Shown one piece after another: positions 40,446 to 50,220 of a DNA stretch of 64,000 nucleotides (its first letter is position 1; every line of letters starts with the position of its first letter). The notes below the pieces were generated by a model. The model was not told the origin of the DNA. It did no database searches and saw only the letters and a program-made list of their open reading frames with translations. The stretch lies in assembly GCA_013416795.1 (NCBI GenBank), contig RQSC01000021.1, positions 54,720 to 118,719 on the forward strand, written 5' to 3'. A program made the translations under genes and the position numbers. Origin of the DNA: Prasinococcaceae sp. CCMP 1430 (Eukaryota > Prasinodermophyta > Palmophyllophyceae > Prasinococcales > Prasinococcaceae).

Positions 40446-40957
40446 GCGAGCTCGCGCTTGCCGAGGCGCGCGGCGTGCAGCAGCTCGAGTTCGCTCTCTC
40501 GCCAGAGGGTGTCGCCTTGCAGCTCGAGGCTGCGGCGGACCTCGAGGAAAGCCTGCGTGCCTCGAGGCGCTCGTCCTTTGCGGCCGTCGCGGGGCGCGCG
40601 CCCGCCAACGCCGTGTTCGCACGACCAGCAGCCGCGCGCATCGTGGACCTGCTGCTCAGCATTGAGGACGGCGACGAGCTCGACCAAACCGTTACCGACG
40701 CACTGACGCCTCCTGATGACGCCGCAGAGGCCGACACAGTCGCGAGCGACGACGAGGACGCAGTGTGGACCACGCCCTTGCTGCTGCTGCAGGCTGTGGA
40801 CGCGCGGCTACGCGAGGTGGAGGGTGGGGTGAGCTACAACGATCCCCGCGCACCGCAGCAAATTGGAGGGGGCGGCGGGGTTGCGCCAAAGCTGAAATCT
40901 ATGCGCAAGGTTGTGCTCGCGCGATGCCCAGAACACGTGCGCGAGCTCGAGGGGTGA
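40361..40957 (+). CDS. acidic protein, unknown
   Basis: 198 aa, single exon. A Gly/Glu repeat (GDGDGEGEGEGEGGE, ~17-30) is followed by predicted helices (RGVQQLEFALSPEGVALQLE, AARIVDLLLSIEDGDELDQT, TPLLLLQAVDARLREVEGG) and a basic end (KLKSMRKVVLARCPEHVREL). It has no signal, membrane segment or catalytic motif. Convincing as protein because of the helical periodicity in one frame; family not recognised. Confidence 0.55.
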
Positions 40958-41228
40958 TGCTGCGAGGCATCCGTGGGCGCTCGCTCGCCCGCTCCGTTGT
41001 AAATTAGGCATTCGTGTACACGCAGCTCGTGGAGCATGCACCCCATCGCCACTACTGGCGCTCGCAGGCATGCGCTTACTCGACGTCTGTCGCAGCACTC
41101 GTGCCGGCGCGATGCCGCAGCCGCGCGGCCCGCAGGACCGCCGACCGCTCTCCCGCCATGGCAGTCAAGATATGTTACGCGCCAAAGCGGCAAGTTACTG
41201 CGGCGGAGTCATGCGGCCAAGCTGCTAG

Positions 41229-42249
41229 CTACTGCGGCGGGGGCGGCCCCGGCGGCGGCCGCATGCCCGCGGGAGGGAAGCCCCCGGGAGGGGCTCCAGG
41301 CGGCGGGAACCCGGGCGGCGCGAACCCCGGCGGCGGCACGCCCGGCGGCGGGAATTGCGGCGGCGGCCCACCTGCGAAGGGAGGCATACCTGGAGGGGGC
41401 ATGCCAGGCATGCCTGCAAACGCGCACAGCGCCGCGAGCAGGGGGGTGGGTGTCAGCGACGAAGGCCACGCGCATCGCTCCATGAGCGCAAACGCGTCCG
41501 CCACAAGGACCGCTCGCAAGCGTGGCCAGCACGCATGGCACAGCTGTAGATAGCAGCGCGTTCGATCGAGCGCAAACGCGAGCAAAGGGCGCGTTGCCCG
41601 CCGGAGCACTCGACTTGGCGGGAGCCACCCACGTGCGACCTCGCGATGCGCTTTCAAGGTCTCCCCTGGCATGGCAGGGGACGGCAGCACGCGCGGCGAC
41701 CCATCGCGCATGTGTTCGTGCACGCGTCCTCGCAGTGGTTTCTCGCCGCGCCCGCGCGGAAAGTTAGGGTTGGCTTGAGCTCGGGCATTCGTACCTGGAG
41801 GAGGCATGCCGGGCATCCCCGGCGGGGGCATGCCCGGGGGGGGCATACCACGCCCGTACGCCATCGGCGCGCCAGCGGCCTGCGAAGATGCAATCGCGCA
41901 CCAGAGCGGGTCAGCTTGCGGCGTTTGGCGCCGCGGCCAGCCGCTGGATGCGCACGCGCAGGCCGAGCGCGGCCGGCGGCGCTTCGCGGACGCACCTGTG
42001 GCTGCATCGCGGCAGGCGCCNACGGCCGCGACCACGGCCTCTGCCCCGGCCCCTACCACCACCTCGACCGCCATGCGCACCATAGCCGTCGTCGTATTCG
42101 CCGTTGTAGCCGCCGTCGTAATCGCCCATGTGCATGCCGTGAGGCGCATCTAGTGCGCCCATGCCCATGCCCATCCCCATGCCCATGCCCATGCCACCGC
42201 CACCGCCACCGCTGCCCATGCCAAAGGCCCCTGGACCCCGCCGGCCGCC
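41229..42249 (-). CDS. RGG-box / proline-rich RNA-binding-type protein (5' end uncertain)
   Basis: Exons are 42249-41996, 41879-41795 and 41413-41229. The donor GTACGA joins ..MPGMPPPG to MPGMPPPGMPPFAGG exactly in register. Exon A encodes MGSGGGGGGMGMGMGMGMG, DYDGGYNGEYDDGYGAHGG and an RGGGRGRGRGRGRGR box; after the lone N at 42021 the frame must shift by one to give PAAMQPQ, which then reads on into AAGAPMAYGRGMPPPG. So the N stands for missing bases. The ATG at 42219 may be the true start, or an acceptor at 42250 may indicate upstream exons. The tail resembles those of spliceosomal proteins such as SmB, but no Sm or RRM domain is visible, so the family is open. Confidence 0.55.
42021..42021. 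other. single N hiding missing bases
   Basis: The reading frame of the RGG gene is inconsistent across this N unless it represents 3k+2 bases. Confidence 0.6.
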
Positions 42250-42865
42250 CTAGCCCGAGAGCCGGCTCGCTCGAGCATGCGCGCGCCCGCATGCATGTGC
42301 ATGTGCCTACAGAGGTGCGGTGCCGGTCCTGGGGAGCACAGATAGACCCGGACATATCCCCCCTCGAGACCCCGACCAAAGCCTCGGAAGCTCGATAGAC
42401 CCGGTCTATTTTACCCGCCGACGCGTCGGCGAGGAACAACAGAAAAAGCGAGACAAAAAAACGGAAACGCTCTTCCGTGCGTTTGGCCCGGAGAAAATGC
42501 GCGTTCCCCGAAGTGAAGGGGCCGCGACACGCAATGGCCGCTGCTGCGCCCGGGGCGCGGGCGCGGGCGCGCAAAGTGGCGCGCGCCAGGGGGCGCCGGG
42601 CGAGGCGGCCGCAAGGGGGAGCGGGAGAGGTGGAGGGGATGGGGTGAGGGCGGGGGCGTGAGGAAGAGGATGGGGGGGGGGGGTTGCCCCCGTGGAACGC
42701 CGCCGCCGCCGCCGCCGCCACATGCATGCGGCGACGCCTCGGGACGCACCGACGGGCGGCGGCGCGGCCAGGCAGCCGAAGGGGCACACGCGGCCGTTTC
42801 TGTGGGCGTGCAGGCAAACGCAAGGCACACCCGCACCCGCGCGCGCCTCTTCGCGCGCGCGCGCC
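42250..42865. other. divergent region RGG gene / small coiled protein
   Basis: Contains two copies of GATAGACCCGG (42341, 42394), the second running into TCTATTTTACCC, plus an A-rich stretch (~42445-42500). No coding sequence is supported beyond possible upstream exons of the RGG gene. Confidence 0.5.
42341..42416. promoter_or_regulatory. GATAGACCCGG direct repeat with ATTTTACCC, copy 6
   Basis: GATAGACCCGGACATATCCC at 42341 and GATAGACCCGGTCTATTTTA at 42394, the latter being the best match to the recurring promoter-region element. Confidence 0.4.
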
Positions 42866-43286
42866 ATGTCAGGCAAGACGTATGTCAGCCCATACGCCGC
42901 GGCGCCGCCGGGGTCGTCTGCCGAGTTCATGGGCATCGACAAGATGCTGCAGCGCAGGCGCGTCGAGAAGATTGCGCAGGCCGAGGCGGCGCGCGACAGG
43001 CTCACGCGTTTCGAGAAGCTCGCCGACCCAAACAACGACGAAATGCAGAGGATGATCAAAGAGGTGCGCTTGGAAGAGCGCTCCGTGGCCTGGCACCCTC
43101 GCCCCCGGCCGGGACGGTCGCCAAAGAGTGCTGACTGCTGACTTGCTATCGCACTCATGTGCACACGTACAGATGCGTGAGACCACGGAGCTGCTCGAGC
43201 GCAACAGCGGCATGCACCAGGCGGTGCCGCCGCCCGCTGATAACGAGCGCGTCATCGACCGCGAGCGCGGCTTTTTCATTCCGTGA
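42866..43286 (+). CDS. small coiled-coil protein, unknown (two exons)
   Basis: Exons are 42866-43063 and 43173-43286 (GTGCGC..CAG); 103 aa. The product is MSGKTYVSPYAAAPPGSSAE.. then an amphipathic helix (GIDKMLQRRRVEKIAQAEAA, RDRLTRFEKLADPNNDEMQR) continuing across the splice (MIKE-MRETTELLERNSGMH) and ending NERVIDRERGFFIP. The helix that continues in register across the intron strongly supports the splice. Function unknown; size and layout fit an accessory subunit of a larger complex. Confidence 0.65.
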
Positions 43287-43487
43287 GCACAGGAGCGCCG
43301 ATGGCGGCGCGTGCACTCGCCTCGCATGTTCGACGCTTAGGTGGCAGGCGAGTGAGCAAGCGCGCGCTTGAGAACAGCATAAGTGTGCATTCAAGGCACC
43401 AATGTGCACGTCCAGGAGTCACAGTCGCGGCGCTCGTCAGAGCAGCTGGCGCGGGCCGCGGCACCCGAGCGCATCACGCCACCTTGT

Positions 43488-45443
43488 TCACTTCTTGATC
43501 GGCGCTGAAGGGGCGATAAGCCCCAAGAGGCAGAGCCTGGGCTCGACGGCGCACATCAGGCGCGAGCACACGGATGTACCCGGCGGAATGAGGTAGATGC
43601 GGCGACCGTCGGTGGTCTCGACGAGCCCCGCACGCCCCTTGCGCGCGAAGTAGTCGACGAATTTCGCGAATGCGCGCCGCTCGTGCTCGACGTCGTGGCC
43701 GGCGGCGCCGTTGGCAGCAGCGTCCGGTGCAGGCGCGATGCGGCAGAGGGCCTGCTGGCCCACGCCAGCTCCGGCGCGCGCGACGGTGCCGAGCACGTGG
43801 TTGAGGTCGGCGCGCTTGACCACGTCCAGCGACGACGGCCACGCCCTCGGCTCGTCGAAGCCCACAGCGCGCCGCGACTCGTCCAGCACCACCTCGCAGT
43901 GCGCCACCAAGGCGCCTGACTTGTGCAGGTCAACGTATGTGGGCTCCACATCGGCCATCTTGACGTCGGCGGCGGTCGCGTCCAACCCAGCAGTTGCTGT
44001 TGGTGCGGCAGCGGCGGGGGCTGCCTGAGCAGCGCCAACGGCAGCGGCGGCAGCTGGCGGCGCCGGCGCCAGCCCTGTAGTGGGCGCGCCTGGTCCAGGC
44101 GCCGGGGGCGCGGCCGGCGCTGCTGGCGCGTAGCGATTGGTGAGCGTGCCCTCCCGCGTGGGCAGCACCATGGCGGTGAGCCAGTGCCTTGGCGCGATCT
44201 CGAAGCGGTCGAGCAAACGCACCGCGTGCGATGCGAGCGCCGCACTGCCGAATTCGAGCTGCGCCTCAGGTGGGTCGCCCGGGTGGAACGGCGCGATCAC
44301 GCGCAAGGAAGCGGGCTGCGGCGCGCCGTGGTCGGCGAGCGCGCGCCGAAGCGCGCGCTCGTGGTGCACGTCCACGACCCCCACGGGCAGATTGCCGACA
44401 GAGACGATGACCGCGGGCGGCGCAGCGCCCGAGGCAGTAGCTGCGGGAGCGGGCGCAGGCGGAACCCCTGCAGATGAAGGCGACGGTCGGGCGCCGCCCA
44501 TCACCGAAGCACCCGCATGCACAGCGGAGGTAGGAGTCGCACCTGTAGCGAGAACCGGTGTTGCATCGGCGGAGGTCGGTGTGGGCGCGGACTGGGTCGC
44601 AGGCGTGGGTGCGGCAGGCCCGTCCAGGTCGGCCGCTCCGAAGCCGGGCGTCGCTCGCAGCATCGCCGTGACCTCATCAGGGAGCTCCGCGCCCTCGCCA
44701 CGGGCGCGACGGACGAGCGCCGCGAGGTGCCCCTGGGGCATCGCTGCCGCCGCCGTGAGGGCAGCGCGCTCGTCACTGGCTTTGCAATCGTCCCCGCGAC
44801 TTGTCGCGCCCGCGACGGAGCGGCGTGCGGCGGCGGCGGCGGCGGCGAAGGGTTGTCTCGAGATCCCGGCGGCAGAGAATGCCGCGCTGAGCTGAGCCTC
44901 GAGCCTCGCGACGACCTCAAACTGAGCCTCGGCAGCGGCGAGTGCGCTGCGATGCGCGCGCGAGGCGTCGGTTCGCGCGGTGGCCACCGAGGCGGCCGTG
45001 TCGGAAGACTTGACGGGGTGATCGCCACCGAGCGCCGCCAGCGCCGTGGCTTGCGCCCTGTGCGCGCCATCGAGCGCAACCTCGACGAGCCGCTCGAGCG
45101 CGCCGCGCGCAGCATCGGAGAGTGCGGCCTCCGCACCAGATGCAGGCGCGATCAGGCCGCGCAGACGGTCAACGGATCCGACATTTCCATCCTCTAGGAG
45201 CAAATCGGCCGCGCTTCGTCCCCCCACCGTGCCACCGTGCGCAGCAACGGCGAGCAACGTGTCTGCGAGCGCGGCGCCATCGGCGGCGGGCGCGGTGGCG
45301 CTGGCGCCCGCGACCGCCGGGACTGCGTCGGCGGCGATCCGCTCGCGTTGCGCCTCCGGACGCGTGCGCGTGCGCGCGCTGTGCCCTCGCGGCCGCCGGC
45401 GGCCGCGCCACTGGCCGGCGTTTCGGTTTCGCCTCGGAGGCAA
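43488..45443 (-). CDS. RRM-like + SPOC domain protein (Spen/FPA/RBM15 type); start unresolved
   Basis: Open for ~651 codons. C-terminal SPOC domain (43500-43880): FAKFVDYFARKGRAGLVETT then DGRRIYLIPPG, the typical end of SPOC. Centre (~44210-44430): VIVSVGNLPVG..LEFGSAALASHAVRLLDRF, RRM-like. The N-terminal half is helical/Ala-rich (LADTLLAVAAHGGTVGGRSA). SPOC proteins of the Spen family bind phosphorylated CTD or co-repressors and act in RNA processing and silencing; a nuclear role is expected. The open frame begins without an ATG (first in-frame Met is ~240 codons in), so a short upstream exon is likely; an acceptor TAACCAG at ~45445 is a candidate. Confidence 0.72.
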   Translation of the reverse strand: MPPRRNRNAGQWRGRRRPRGHSARTRTRPEAQRERIAADAVPAVAGASATAPAADGAALADTLLAVAAHGGTVGGRSAADLLLEDGNVGSVDRLRGLIAPASGAEAALSDAARGALERLVEVALDGAHRAQATALAALGGDHPVKSSDTAASVATARTDASRAHRSALAAAEAQFEVVARLEAQLSAAFSAAGISRQPFAAAAAAARRSVAGATSRGDDCKASDERAALTAAAAMPQGHLAALVRRARGEGAELPDEVTAMLRATPGFGAADLDGPAAPTPATQSAPTPTSADATPVLATGATPTSAVHAGASVMGGARPSPSSAGVPPAPAPAATASGAAPPAVIVSVGNLPVGVVDVHHERALRRALADHGAPQPASLRVIAPFHPGDPPEAQLEFGSAALASHAVRLLDRFEIAPRHWLTAMVLPTREGTLTNRYAPAAPAAPPAPGPGAPTTGLAPAPPAAAAAVGAAQAAPAAAAPTATAGLDATAADVKMADVEPTYVDLHKSGALVAHCEVVLDESRRAVGFDEPRAWPSSLDVVKRADLNHVLGTVARAGAGVGQQALCRIAPAPDAAANGAAGHDVEHERRAFAKFVDYFARKGRAGLVETTDGRRIYLIPPGTSVCSRLMCAVEPRLCLLGLIAPSAPIKK

Positions 45444-45448
45444 CTCTG

Positions 45449-45478
45449 GTTAGGGTTGTGTTTGGGGTTAGGGTTGGG
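45449..45478 (-). promoter_or_regulatory. two AACCCTAACC telo-box-like strings
   Basis: On the minus strand, CCAACCCTAACCCC and ACAACCCTAACCAG lie just upstream of the SPOC open frame. They may be telo-box promoter elements or, since CTAAC is a good branch-point and CAG follows, the end of an intron. Confidence 0.4.
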
Positions 45479-45741
45479 CGCGTTTCGTGCGTGCCACGTC
45501 ATGACATGTCATCACGGGCGCATTGACAAGCCGTGACATCCTCGCTCCGTCGAAGAGCAGGAGCACGGGCAAGGAGCGGCCAGTGCCGTTCGATGCTGGC
45601 GTCGGGAGATGCTCGAGCGTCTCGGGCGTGCTCGCGGACGACTTGGCCGTGCTGCTGCGCACGTATGTTACGGTGGTCAAGGCGGCCGTGCCGAGATCGC
45701 GCACCCATCGGCCACTGCCTCAAATATCGAGAACCTGCGCT

Positions 45742-46227
45742 CTACTTCGTGTCGGCAGGCGCCTTTGCAGTAGTCTCGGCGGGAGGAGGAGGGGTGGCGT
45801 CGGTAGTGGGGGCACCTCCGAGCGCGGACTGCGCGGCGCCAACGGCGCTCTCTGCGTGCGCCCTGGTGACCTGCTCGCCGCCGGCCTTGTCGATCGCCCC
45901 GACGACGGCCTCCTTGTTTTCCGCGAGCGCTGCCGATGCCGCGCTCTTCATTTCGGCCATCGAGTCATCTCCTCCTGTGGCGGCGCTCCCGCCGCCCTCG
46001 GCCTTCTTGGCACCGCCCATGCCAGGAACGACCTTCTTCACCCTGCCGGGGTCGCGCGCGCGCGCGGGCGTCAGCTGATGGCGCCTGCCCGCCCAGTGGC
46101 CCGCCGCGCCGGGGGCGCGCCGCAAAAATACGGCGTGAAAACAGTCATTGGTGCGCACGATCGTGCCAGCCGCGCTGCTCTGCCACACGCCGCGCCTGCT
46201 CACGCACATGCCCATGAGCGAGTCCAT
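45742..46227 (-). CDS. small Ala-rich protein, unknown (two exons)
   Basis: Exon 1 is 46227-46208 (20 nt) and exon 2 is 46042-45742; GTGCGT..CAG intron of 165 bp; 106 aa. The tiny first exon gives MDSLMG and the split codon AT|G continues MVKKVVPGMGGAKKAEGGGS, a smooth join that unspliced frames lack. The body is an Ala/Glu/Lys helix (SMAEMKSAASAALAENKEAV, QVTRAHAESAVGAAQSALGG) and a Pro/Thr-rich end. It resembles LEA- or synuclein-like amphipathic helices in composition only. Same strand as the SPOC gene, downstream of which it does not lie; spacing ~300 bp. Confidence 0.6.
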   Translation of the reverse strand: MDSLMGMCVSRRGVWQSSAAGTIVRTNDCFHAVFLRRAPGAAGHWAGRRHQLTPARARDPGRVKKVVPGMGGAKKAEGGGSAATGGDDSMAEMKSAASAALAENKEAVVGAIDKAGGEQVTRAHAESAVGAAQSALGGAPTTDATPPPPAETTAKAPADTK

Positions 46228-46942
46228 GGCTGTCGGCTGTGCGTGCGACGCGGCACGTGCGCGCTGAGGGTCGGAGCGGGGGCGCAGCAGGGGGGCGCCG
46301 GCGGGTCGCAGAAGTGGGCGCTTGTACGCTGCGAGCTGTGCGCGGCGTGTGGCTGGCGCGCGCGTGCGCGATTTTTGTGCCCGGAGCCATCTTGTCGTCG
46401 GTTCGACAATGCGTCCCAGATTCGCTCGTCCAGACCGCGTCAAAGCGATGCGGAAGGCCATTGAAACTTGGGACCGCGCGCTGCTCGCGCGCTGCCCCCC
46501 GGGTGCAGGGGACAGGTGGCAGATTTTGGCGTCATCGATGGTTTGGATTGATTTTGATACGAGCAACTGCGGATTTGTTGCCACGTCACCAATTCTGTGG
46601 TGCCATCAGATGGTGGTGCTGCAGCAATTGCACAAATGCGGCCTGCAGCGGCCAGGCGCGGGCGATGGCGCGGGCCGCCGCGCGCCGCGGTGCATGCGCG
46701 GCTCTCTCGCGAGGCGGGCCACACACGCGCGCGCTTGCGCACTGCTTGACTGACGCCACTCACGCAAGCCCCGTCGTCGTCGTCGGCCTCCCCGTCCAGC
46801 CTGCCTGCCCGCGTCACCCTCCCCCTGCGCCGCCTGCCCTCGTTGCTCGACAGCGGGGTCAACCTGGCTGACGCCGGCGCTGTTGGCTGCTGTTGAGATC
46901 GACCCTCTTTGGAATCGCCAGCGGCGGAAGCACCGTCGCGCA
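46228..46942. other. divergent region
   Basis: AT island at 46530-46630 with TTTGGATTGATTTTGATAC, a possible divergent form of the GGACCC-ATTTT element, and CCATCAGATGGTGG. No gene is supported on either strand; long antisense frames run through it. Confidence 0.5.
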
Positions 46943-47698
46943 ATGCTATCGCTCGCGTCCCTTGTCCTCGCATGCTTCCTCGCCGCGCATCCCGCGCAAC
47001 GCGTGTCAGCGGCGGACTGCGAGGTTGATTTCACGCCCGCGCAACCCACAGGCAACGCAATCGACTGTGGGGGATGCAACTTCAGACGCGACGCGAATGG
47101 AGTGCTGTACCGCAACAGAAACGCCGATGGCGGCCTCGCGTGCCCCGGCTGCACCTCGCTGCCTCTGTTCGGCTTCGTCATCACGGGCTTTGCCCCCAAC
47201 GTCTTTTGCTCTCTCGACGAGGTGGTGGAGATGGATCTCTCAGACAATGCCATCGGGAGCATCCCGTCGGAACCATTCGAAGAGATGTCCGCGCTGAAGA
47301 CCCTGAAGCTGCACTCGAACGGCATGCGCGCGTTGGACAGCAATGCGTTCGACGACCTGAATGAGCTGGTCAACCTGACGCTACACGACAACGTGCTCGA
47401 GCCGGCGGGCGCTGGCATGCCATACGGTCTCTTCGACGACACGAAGGCGCTCGAGAACCTCGAACTGAACGACAACCCCACGCTCAACGGGACGCAGGCT
47501 TTCGTGTCAGGGATTTTCGCCAACTTGCTGGAGTTGACCTCCATTGACATGCCTGAAGATTCGTGCGTCCCTACGGACTCGCCGCAGAATGTACTCGTGG
47601 CAATAGCTGCGAATGATCCCACCCTGCCAGGATGCATCGCGACGCCCGTGTCGCCGCCAACGGACGCCCCCGTCCCTCAACCGGCCGCCTCTGGATGA
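46943..47698 (+). CDS. secreted leucine-rich repeat protein
   Basis: 251 aa from the ATG at 46943, chosen because it starts a signal peptide (MLSLASLVLACFLAAHPAQR, cleavage near VSA-AD). A Cys-containing N-terminal cap (DCEVDF..IDCGGCNFRR..CPGC) precedes extracellular-type LRRs: VVEMDLSDNAIGSIPSEPFE, LKTLKLHSNGMRALDSNAFD, LVNLTLHDNVLEPAGAGMPY, LENLELNDNPTLNG. A C-terminal Cys pair (EDSC..LPGC) caps the array and a Pro-rich tail follows. No transmembrane anchor. Likely extracellular or secretory-lumen recognition protein. Confidence 0.78.
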   Translation: MLSLASLVLACFLAAHPAQRVSAADCEVDFTPAQPTGNAIDCGGCNFRRDANGVLYRNRNADGGLACPGCTSLPLFGFVITGFAPNVFCSLDEVVEMDLSDNAIGSIPSEPFEEMSALKTLKLHSNGMRALDSNAFDDLNELVNLTLHDNVLEPAGAGMPYGLFDDTKALENLELNDNPTLNGTQAFVSGIFANLLELTSIDMPEDSCVPTDSPQNVLVAIAANDPTLPGCIATPVSPPTDAPVPQPAASG

Positions 47699-47709
47699 TG
47701 CGTACGCAT
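47698..47709. repeat. perfect 12-bp palindrome ATGCGTACGCAT at a stop codon
   Basis: The palindrome begins on the last base of the LRR stop codon. Too short to interpret alone. Confidence 0.4.
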
Positions 47710-47940
47710 GACAATGCATGCGGGTCTGAACGCACACTTGACGCCAGCACCCTGTACGGCGTCGACCGCCGACGCGCAACAGCGCTCGCTCTTCTCGAGA
47801 GCGCTCCGTAAGATGCACGCGACTGCGCCGAGCTCTCACGTAGGTAGGGAGCTAGCTAGGGACAGGCCCCCCTCCGTCGCGAAGCAGCTACAGCGTGGTG
47901 GGCCTTGCGCGAGCGGGTTTCGTCGTAGTGTTTTGGGGAT

Positions 47941-50220
47941 TTACTCTGGATTTGCGTTTGCGTTCTCGGCCAGAATCTGTCTCAGCTCAGCGATTGCGAG
48001 GTCGACCCGGGCCGAATCTCCCTGCATTGTGTTCCAGTCCTCAGTCAAGATGTCTAGTCGCTTGTACTTCCTGCGACACTCGTCCAGGCAAGGGATGAAG
48101 CCCTCGCACACCATCTGCTGCACGATGACGACAAGCTGCAAAAGCTTCCCGCGTGCGTCAGTCAGCGATACGATAACTTCGTCGACCTCATCGAAAAGCC
48201 GCTCCATCTTGCGGTCGTAGGAGTTCTTGGCCTGGTTGTCATCGCCGTCGTCGGACGCCCGCTTGCCATTCTCAAGAGAGCCTGCTCTGTACTTGCGCAT
48301 GTTTTGGTCGTCTTTCGATCCGCTCACCGACTGGATGATGGTGATCTTCTCGCGCAACGCCTCGATGCTGTCGTCGAGCCCATTCTCCAGGTCCCTTATC
48401 TTCCGCACGACCTCACCAAGGAACATGTCGTGATCCTTCACCACCTCGGTGAGTTCGTGGAACTGAGGCGCGAGCTTCTTACCACACTCGCTGCTGGTCT
48501 TGCGCTTCTTAAAGTCCACCCACTGCTGCGTGAAGTTGGCGCCAATCACCGAGATTGGCAGCGCCAGGATGAGCACCGACACCAGCATGGTGACGGAGGC
48601 CACAATCTTGCCCAGCACAGTCACCGTGTTAGCATCGCCGTACCCGACGGTCATCAGCGTCACCATGCACCACCAGAACGCGTGCGGGATGGACTGGAAG
48701 TAGTCGTAAGTACACAAGTCAACACACCCACCCAGCTCCCCTGTGTAGTTCGCCGGCACGGTCCCCTCGTCTAGGCACCACTGCGCCTCCGCGGGGCAGT
48801 CGTGGTGCCCCTGTTCGGCAAAGTACGCGAGCGTGCTGAAGATGATGATCGACAGCACCAGCAGGAACATCATCATGGCGAGCATGTCCAGACTGTCCAC
48901 CATCGCGGACGACACCACCTGCAGCTTTTCAAACTTGCCGCCGAGCTTGAGGATGCGGAAGACGCGCACGAGTCGCACAATGCGCAGCACTCGCGTGCCC
49001 TTCAGATCGAGCTGTGCCGCCGCCAGCTCGACGTAAAATGGCAGCACTGCGACCACGTCGATCCAGTTCAGGTACGAGCTGAAGAACTCTTTGAAGCTGG
49101 GGCACGACGCGAGCTTGACGGTGAGCTCGATCGTGAATACAACGATGCTAAAGAGCTCAATGTACTCCAGCGACGGAAGCGGCTCCTCGTTCTCGTCCTG
49201 GAATTGGCTCATCGTCTCCATGCAGAAGGTCACGCTGCCTATCATGATTAGCAGCAGGATCAAGAGCGAGATGGCCATGGCCAGCCTGCTCGACTCGGGC
49301 TCTGACATCAGGTCCCACACGCGCACGCGCACGACCTCGAGCAACTGGGCCGTCGGCTTCTTCTCGCCGTCGTCGGTGAGCGACTTTCGAGAAATCTTCA
49401 TCTGGCCGATGTCGTCCTTGCTAAGTCCCTGCACGGACTCTAGATACGCGAGTGTCGGGGCACTCAAGCGCCGCGTCGACATGCCCACCTCTGGCGCTTG
49501 CTCGCTCTGCGTGCTGGGACTTCCCCCACCTGCTCCACCGTCGCGAGCGGTCCCGCCTCCACCGTTGTGCCCGCAATCGTCCTCGCCCCCGCCGTTGGCG
49601 CCAAAGGCACCGCCGCCGACCTTTGACCTGCGTTGCGTCATGTTCGACACCACCTCGCCCGCGTACTCGTACAAGGCGTACACTCGCTGCAGTTGGCGTG
49701 AGCGCTTCTCCTCGATCACAGCCTTCGTCTCGAGCATCCTCAGCAGGTCGAAGGACACGCGCTGGATCGAGGAGAGCTGCGGGGGGTCACGGTCGCTCTT
49801 CGCGCTCGCCATCGACGGGTCGAAGGCCCCGCCCGCATCTGAGCCGAAGATCGAGCTCGCGCCCCCGGCACCAGCGCTCGAGGGCATGTCGCTCGTGTCG
49901 GAGTCGGCAAGGACTTGCATGGCCGCTTGCCGCACGTGTGTGTCGGTGCTCGATGCGCTGTCCTGCGAGAGCTCGGAGCTGCTAGCATCGCTCACGTTTT
50001 CGTTTCGCCGCCGGCCGAGCCGGCCGAGCATGCCGGCGAAGAAGCCGGTGCTGCGCGAGGCGGCCATACCTCGCCGCGCGTTGGCCTTTGTCTCGCGGGC
50101 CTTCACGCGCTTGTCGAGACGCGATTCCTTTCGGGGGTCTCCCGTCTCCGAGTCGTCCGGTTTGTCAGCAGCCTCCTCCACCGCGCGCTGTATCGCCAGG
50201 ATGCCCGAGACGAACGCCAT
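47941..50220 (-). CDS. voltage-gated potassium channel (Kv-type)
   Basis: 759 aa from the ATG at 50220, intronless. The long N-terminus (1-~310) is Ser/Gly-rich and has no obvious tetramerisation (T1) domain. S1 ~311-333, S2 ~353-371, S3 ~386-400, S4 409-426 with regularly spaced Arg (RVLRIVRLVRVFRILK), S5 ~447-467, pore helix and selectivity filter TVGYGD (524-529), S6 with ALPISVIG in place of PVP. The S5-pore turret is long and carries five Cys (DCPAEAQWC..GGCVDLC), suggesting disulfides. The C-terminal ~200 residues are coiled-coil. Expected role: K+ repolarisation of excitable plasma or flagellar membrane. Confidence 0.92.
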   Translation of the reverse strand: MAFVSGILAIQRAVEEAADKPDDSETGDPRKESRLDKRVKARETKANARRGMAASRSTGFFAGMLGRLGRRRNENVSDASSSELSQDSASSTDTHVRQAAMQVLADSDTSDMPSSAGAGGASSIFGSDAGGAFDPSMASAKSDRDPPQLSSIQRVSFDLLRMLETKAVIEEKRSRQLQRVYALYEYAGEVVSNMTQRRSKVGGGAFGANGGGEDDCGHNGGGGTARDGGAGGGSPSTQSEQAPEVGMSTRRLSAPTLAYLESVQGLSKDDIGQMKISRKSLTDDGEKKPTAQLLEVVRVRVWDLMSEPESSRLAMAISLLILLLIMIGSVTFCMETMSQFQDENEEPLPSLEYIELFSIVVFTIELTVKLASCPSFKEFFSSYLNWIDVVAVLPFYVELAAAQLDLKGTRVLRIVRLVRVFRILKLGGKFEKLQVVSSAMVDSLDMLAMMMFLLVLSIIIFSTLAYFAEQGHHDCPAEAQWCLDEGTVPANYTGELGGCVDLCTYDYFQSIPHAFWWCMVTLMTVGYGDANTVTVLGKIVASVTMLVSVLILALPISVIGANFTQQWVDFKKRKTSSECGKKLAPQFHELTEVVKDHDMFLGEVVRKIRDLENGLDDSIEALREKITIIQSVSGSKDDQNMRKYRAGSLENGKRASDDGDDNQAKNSYDRKMERLFDEVDEVIVSLTDARGKLLQLVVIVQQMVCEGFIPCLDECRRKYKRLDILTEDWNTMQGDSARVDLAIAELRQILAENANANPE

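Noticed and set aside
45449-45478. Interstitial telomere
   Set aside because: Only two degenerate TTAGGG-like units; too short for a telomeric array and better explained as telo-boxes or intron branch points.
46606-47637. 343-codon minus-strand frame
   Set aside because: Antisense of the secreted LRR gene and its promoter.
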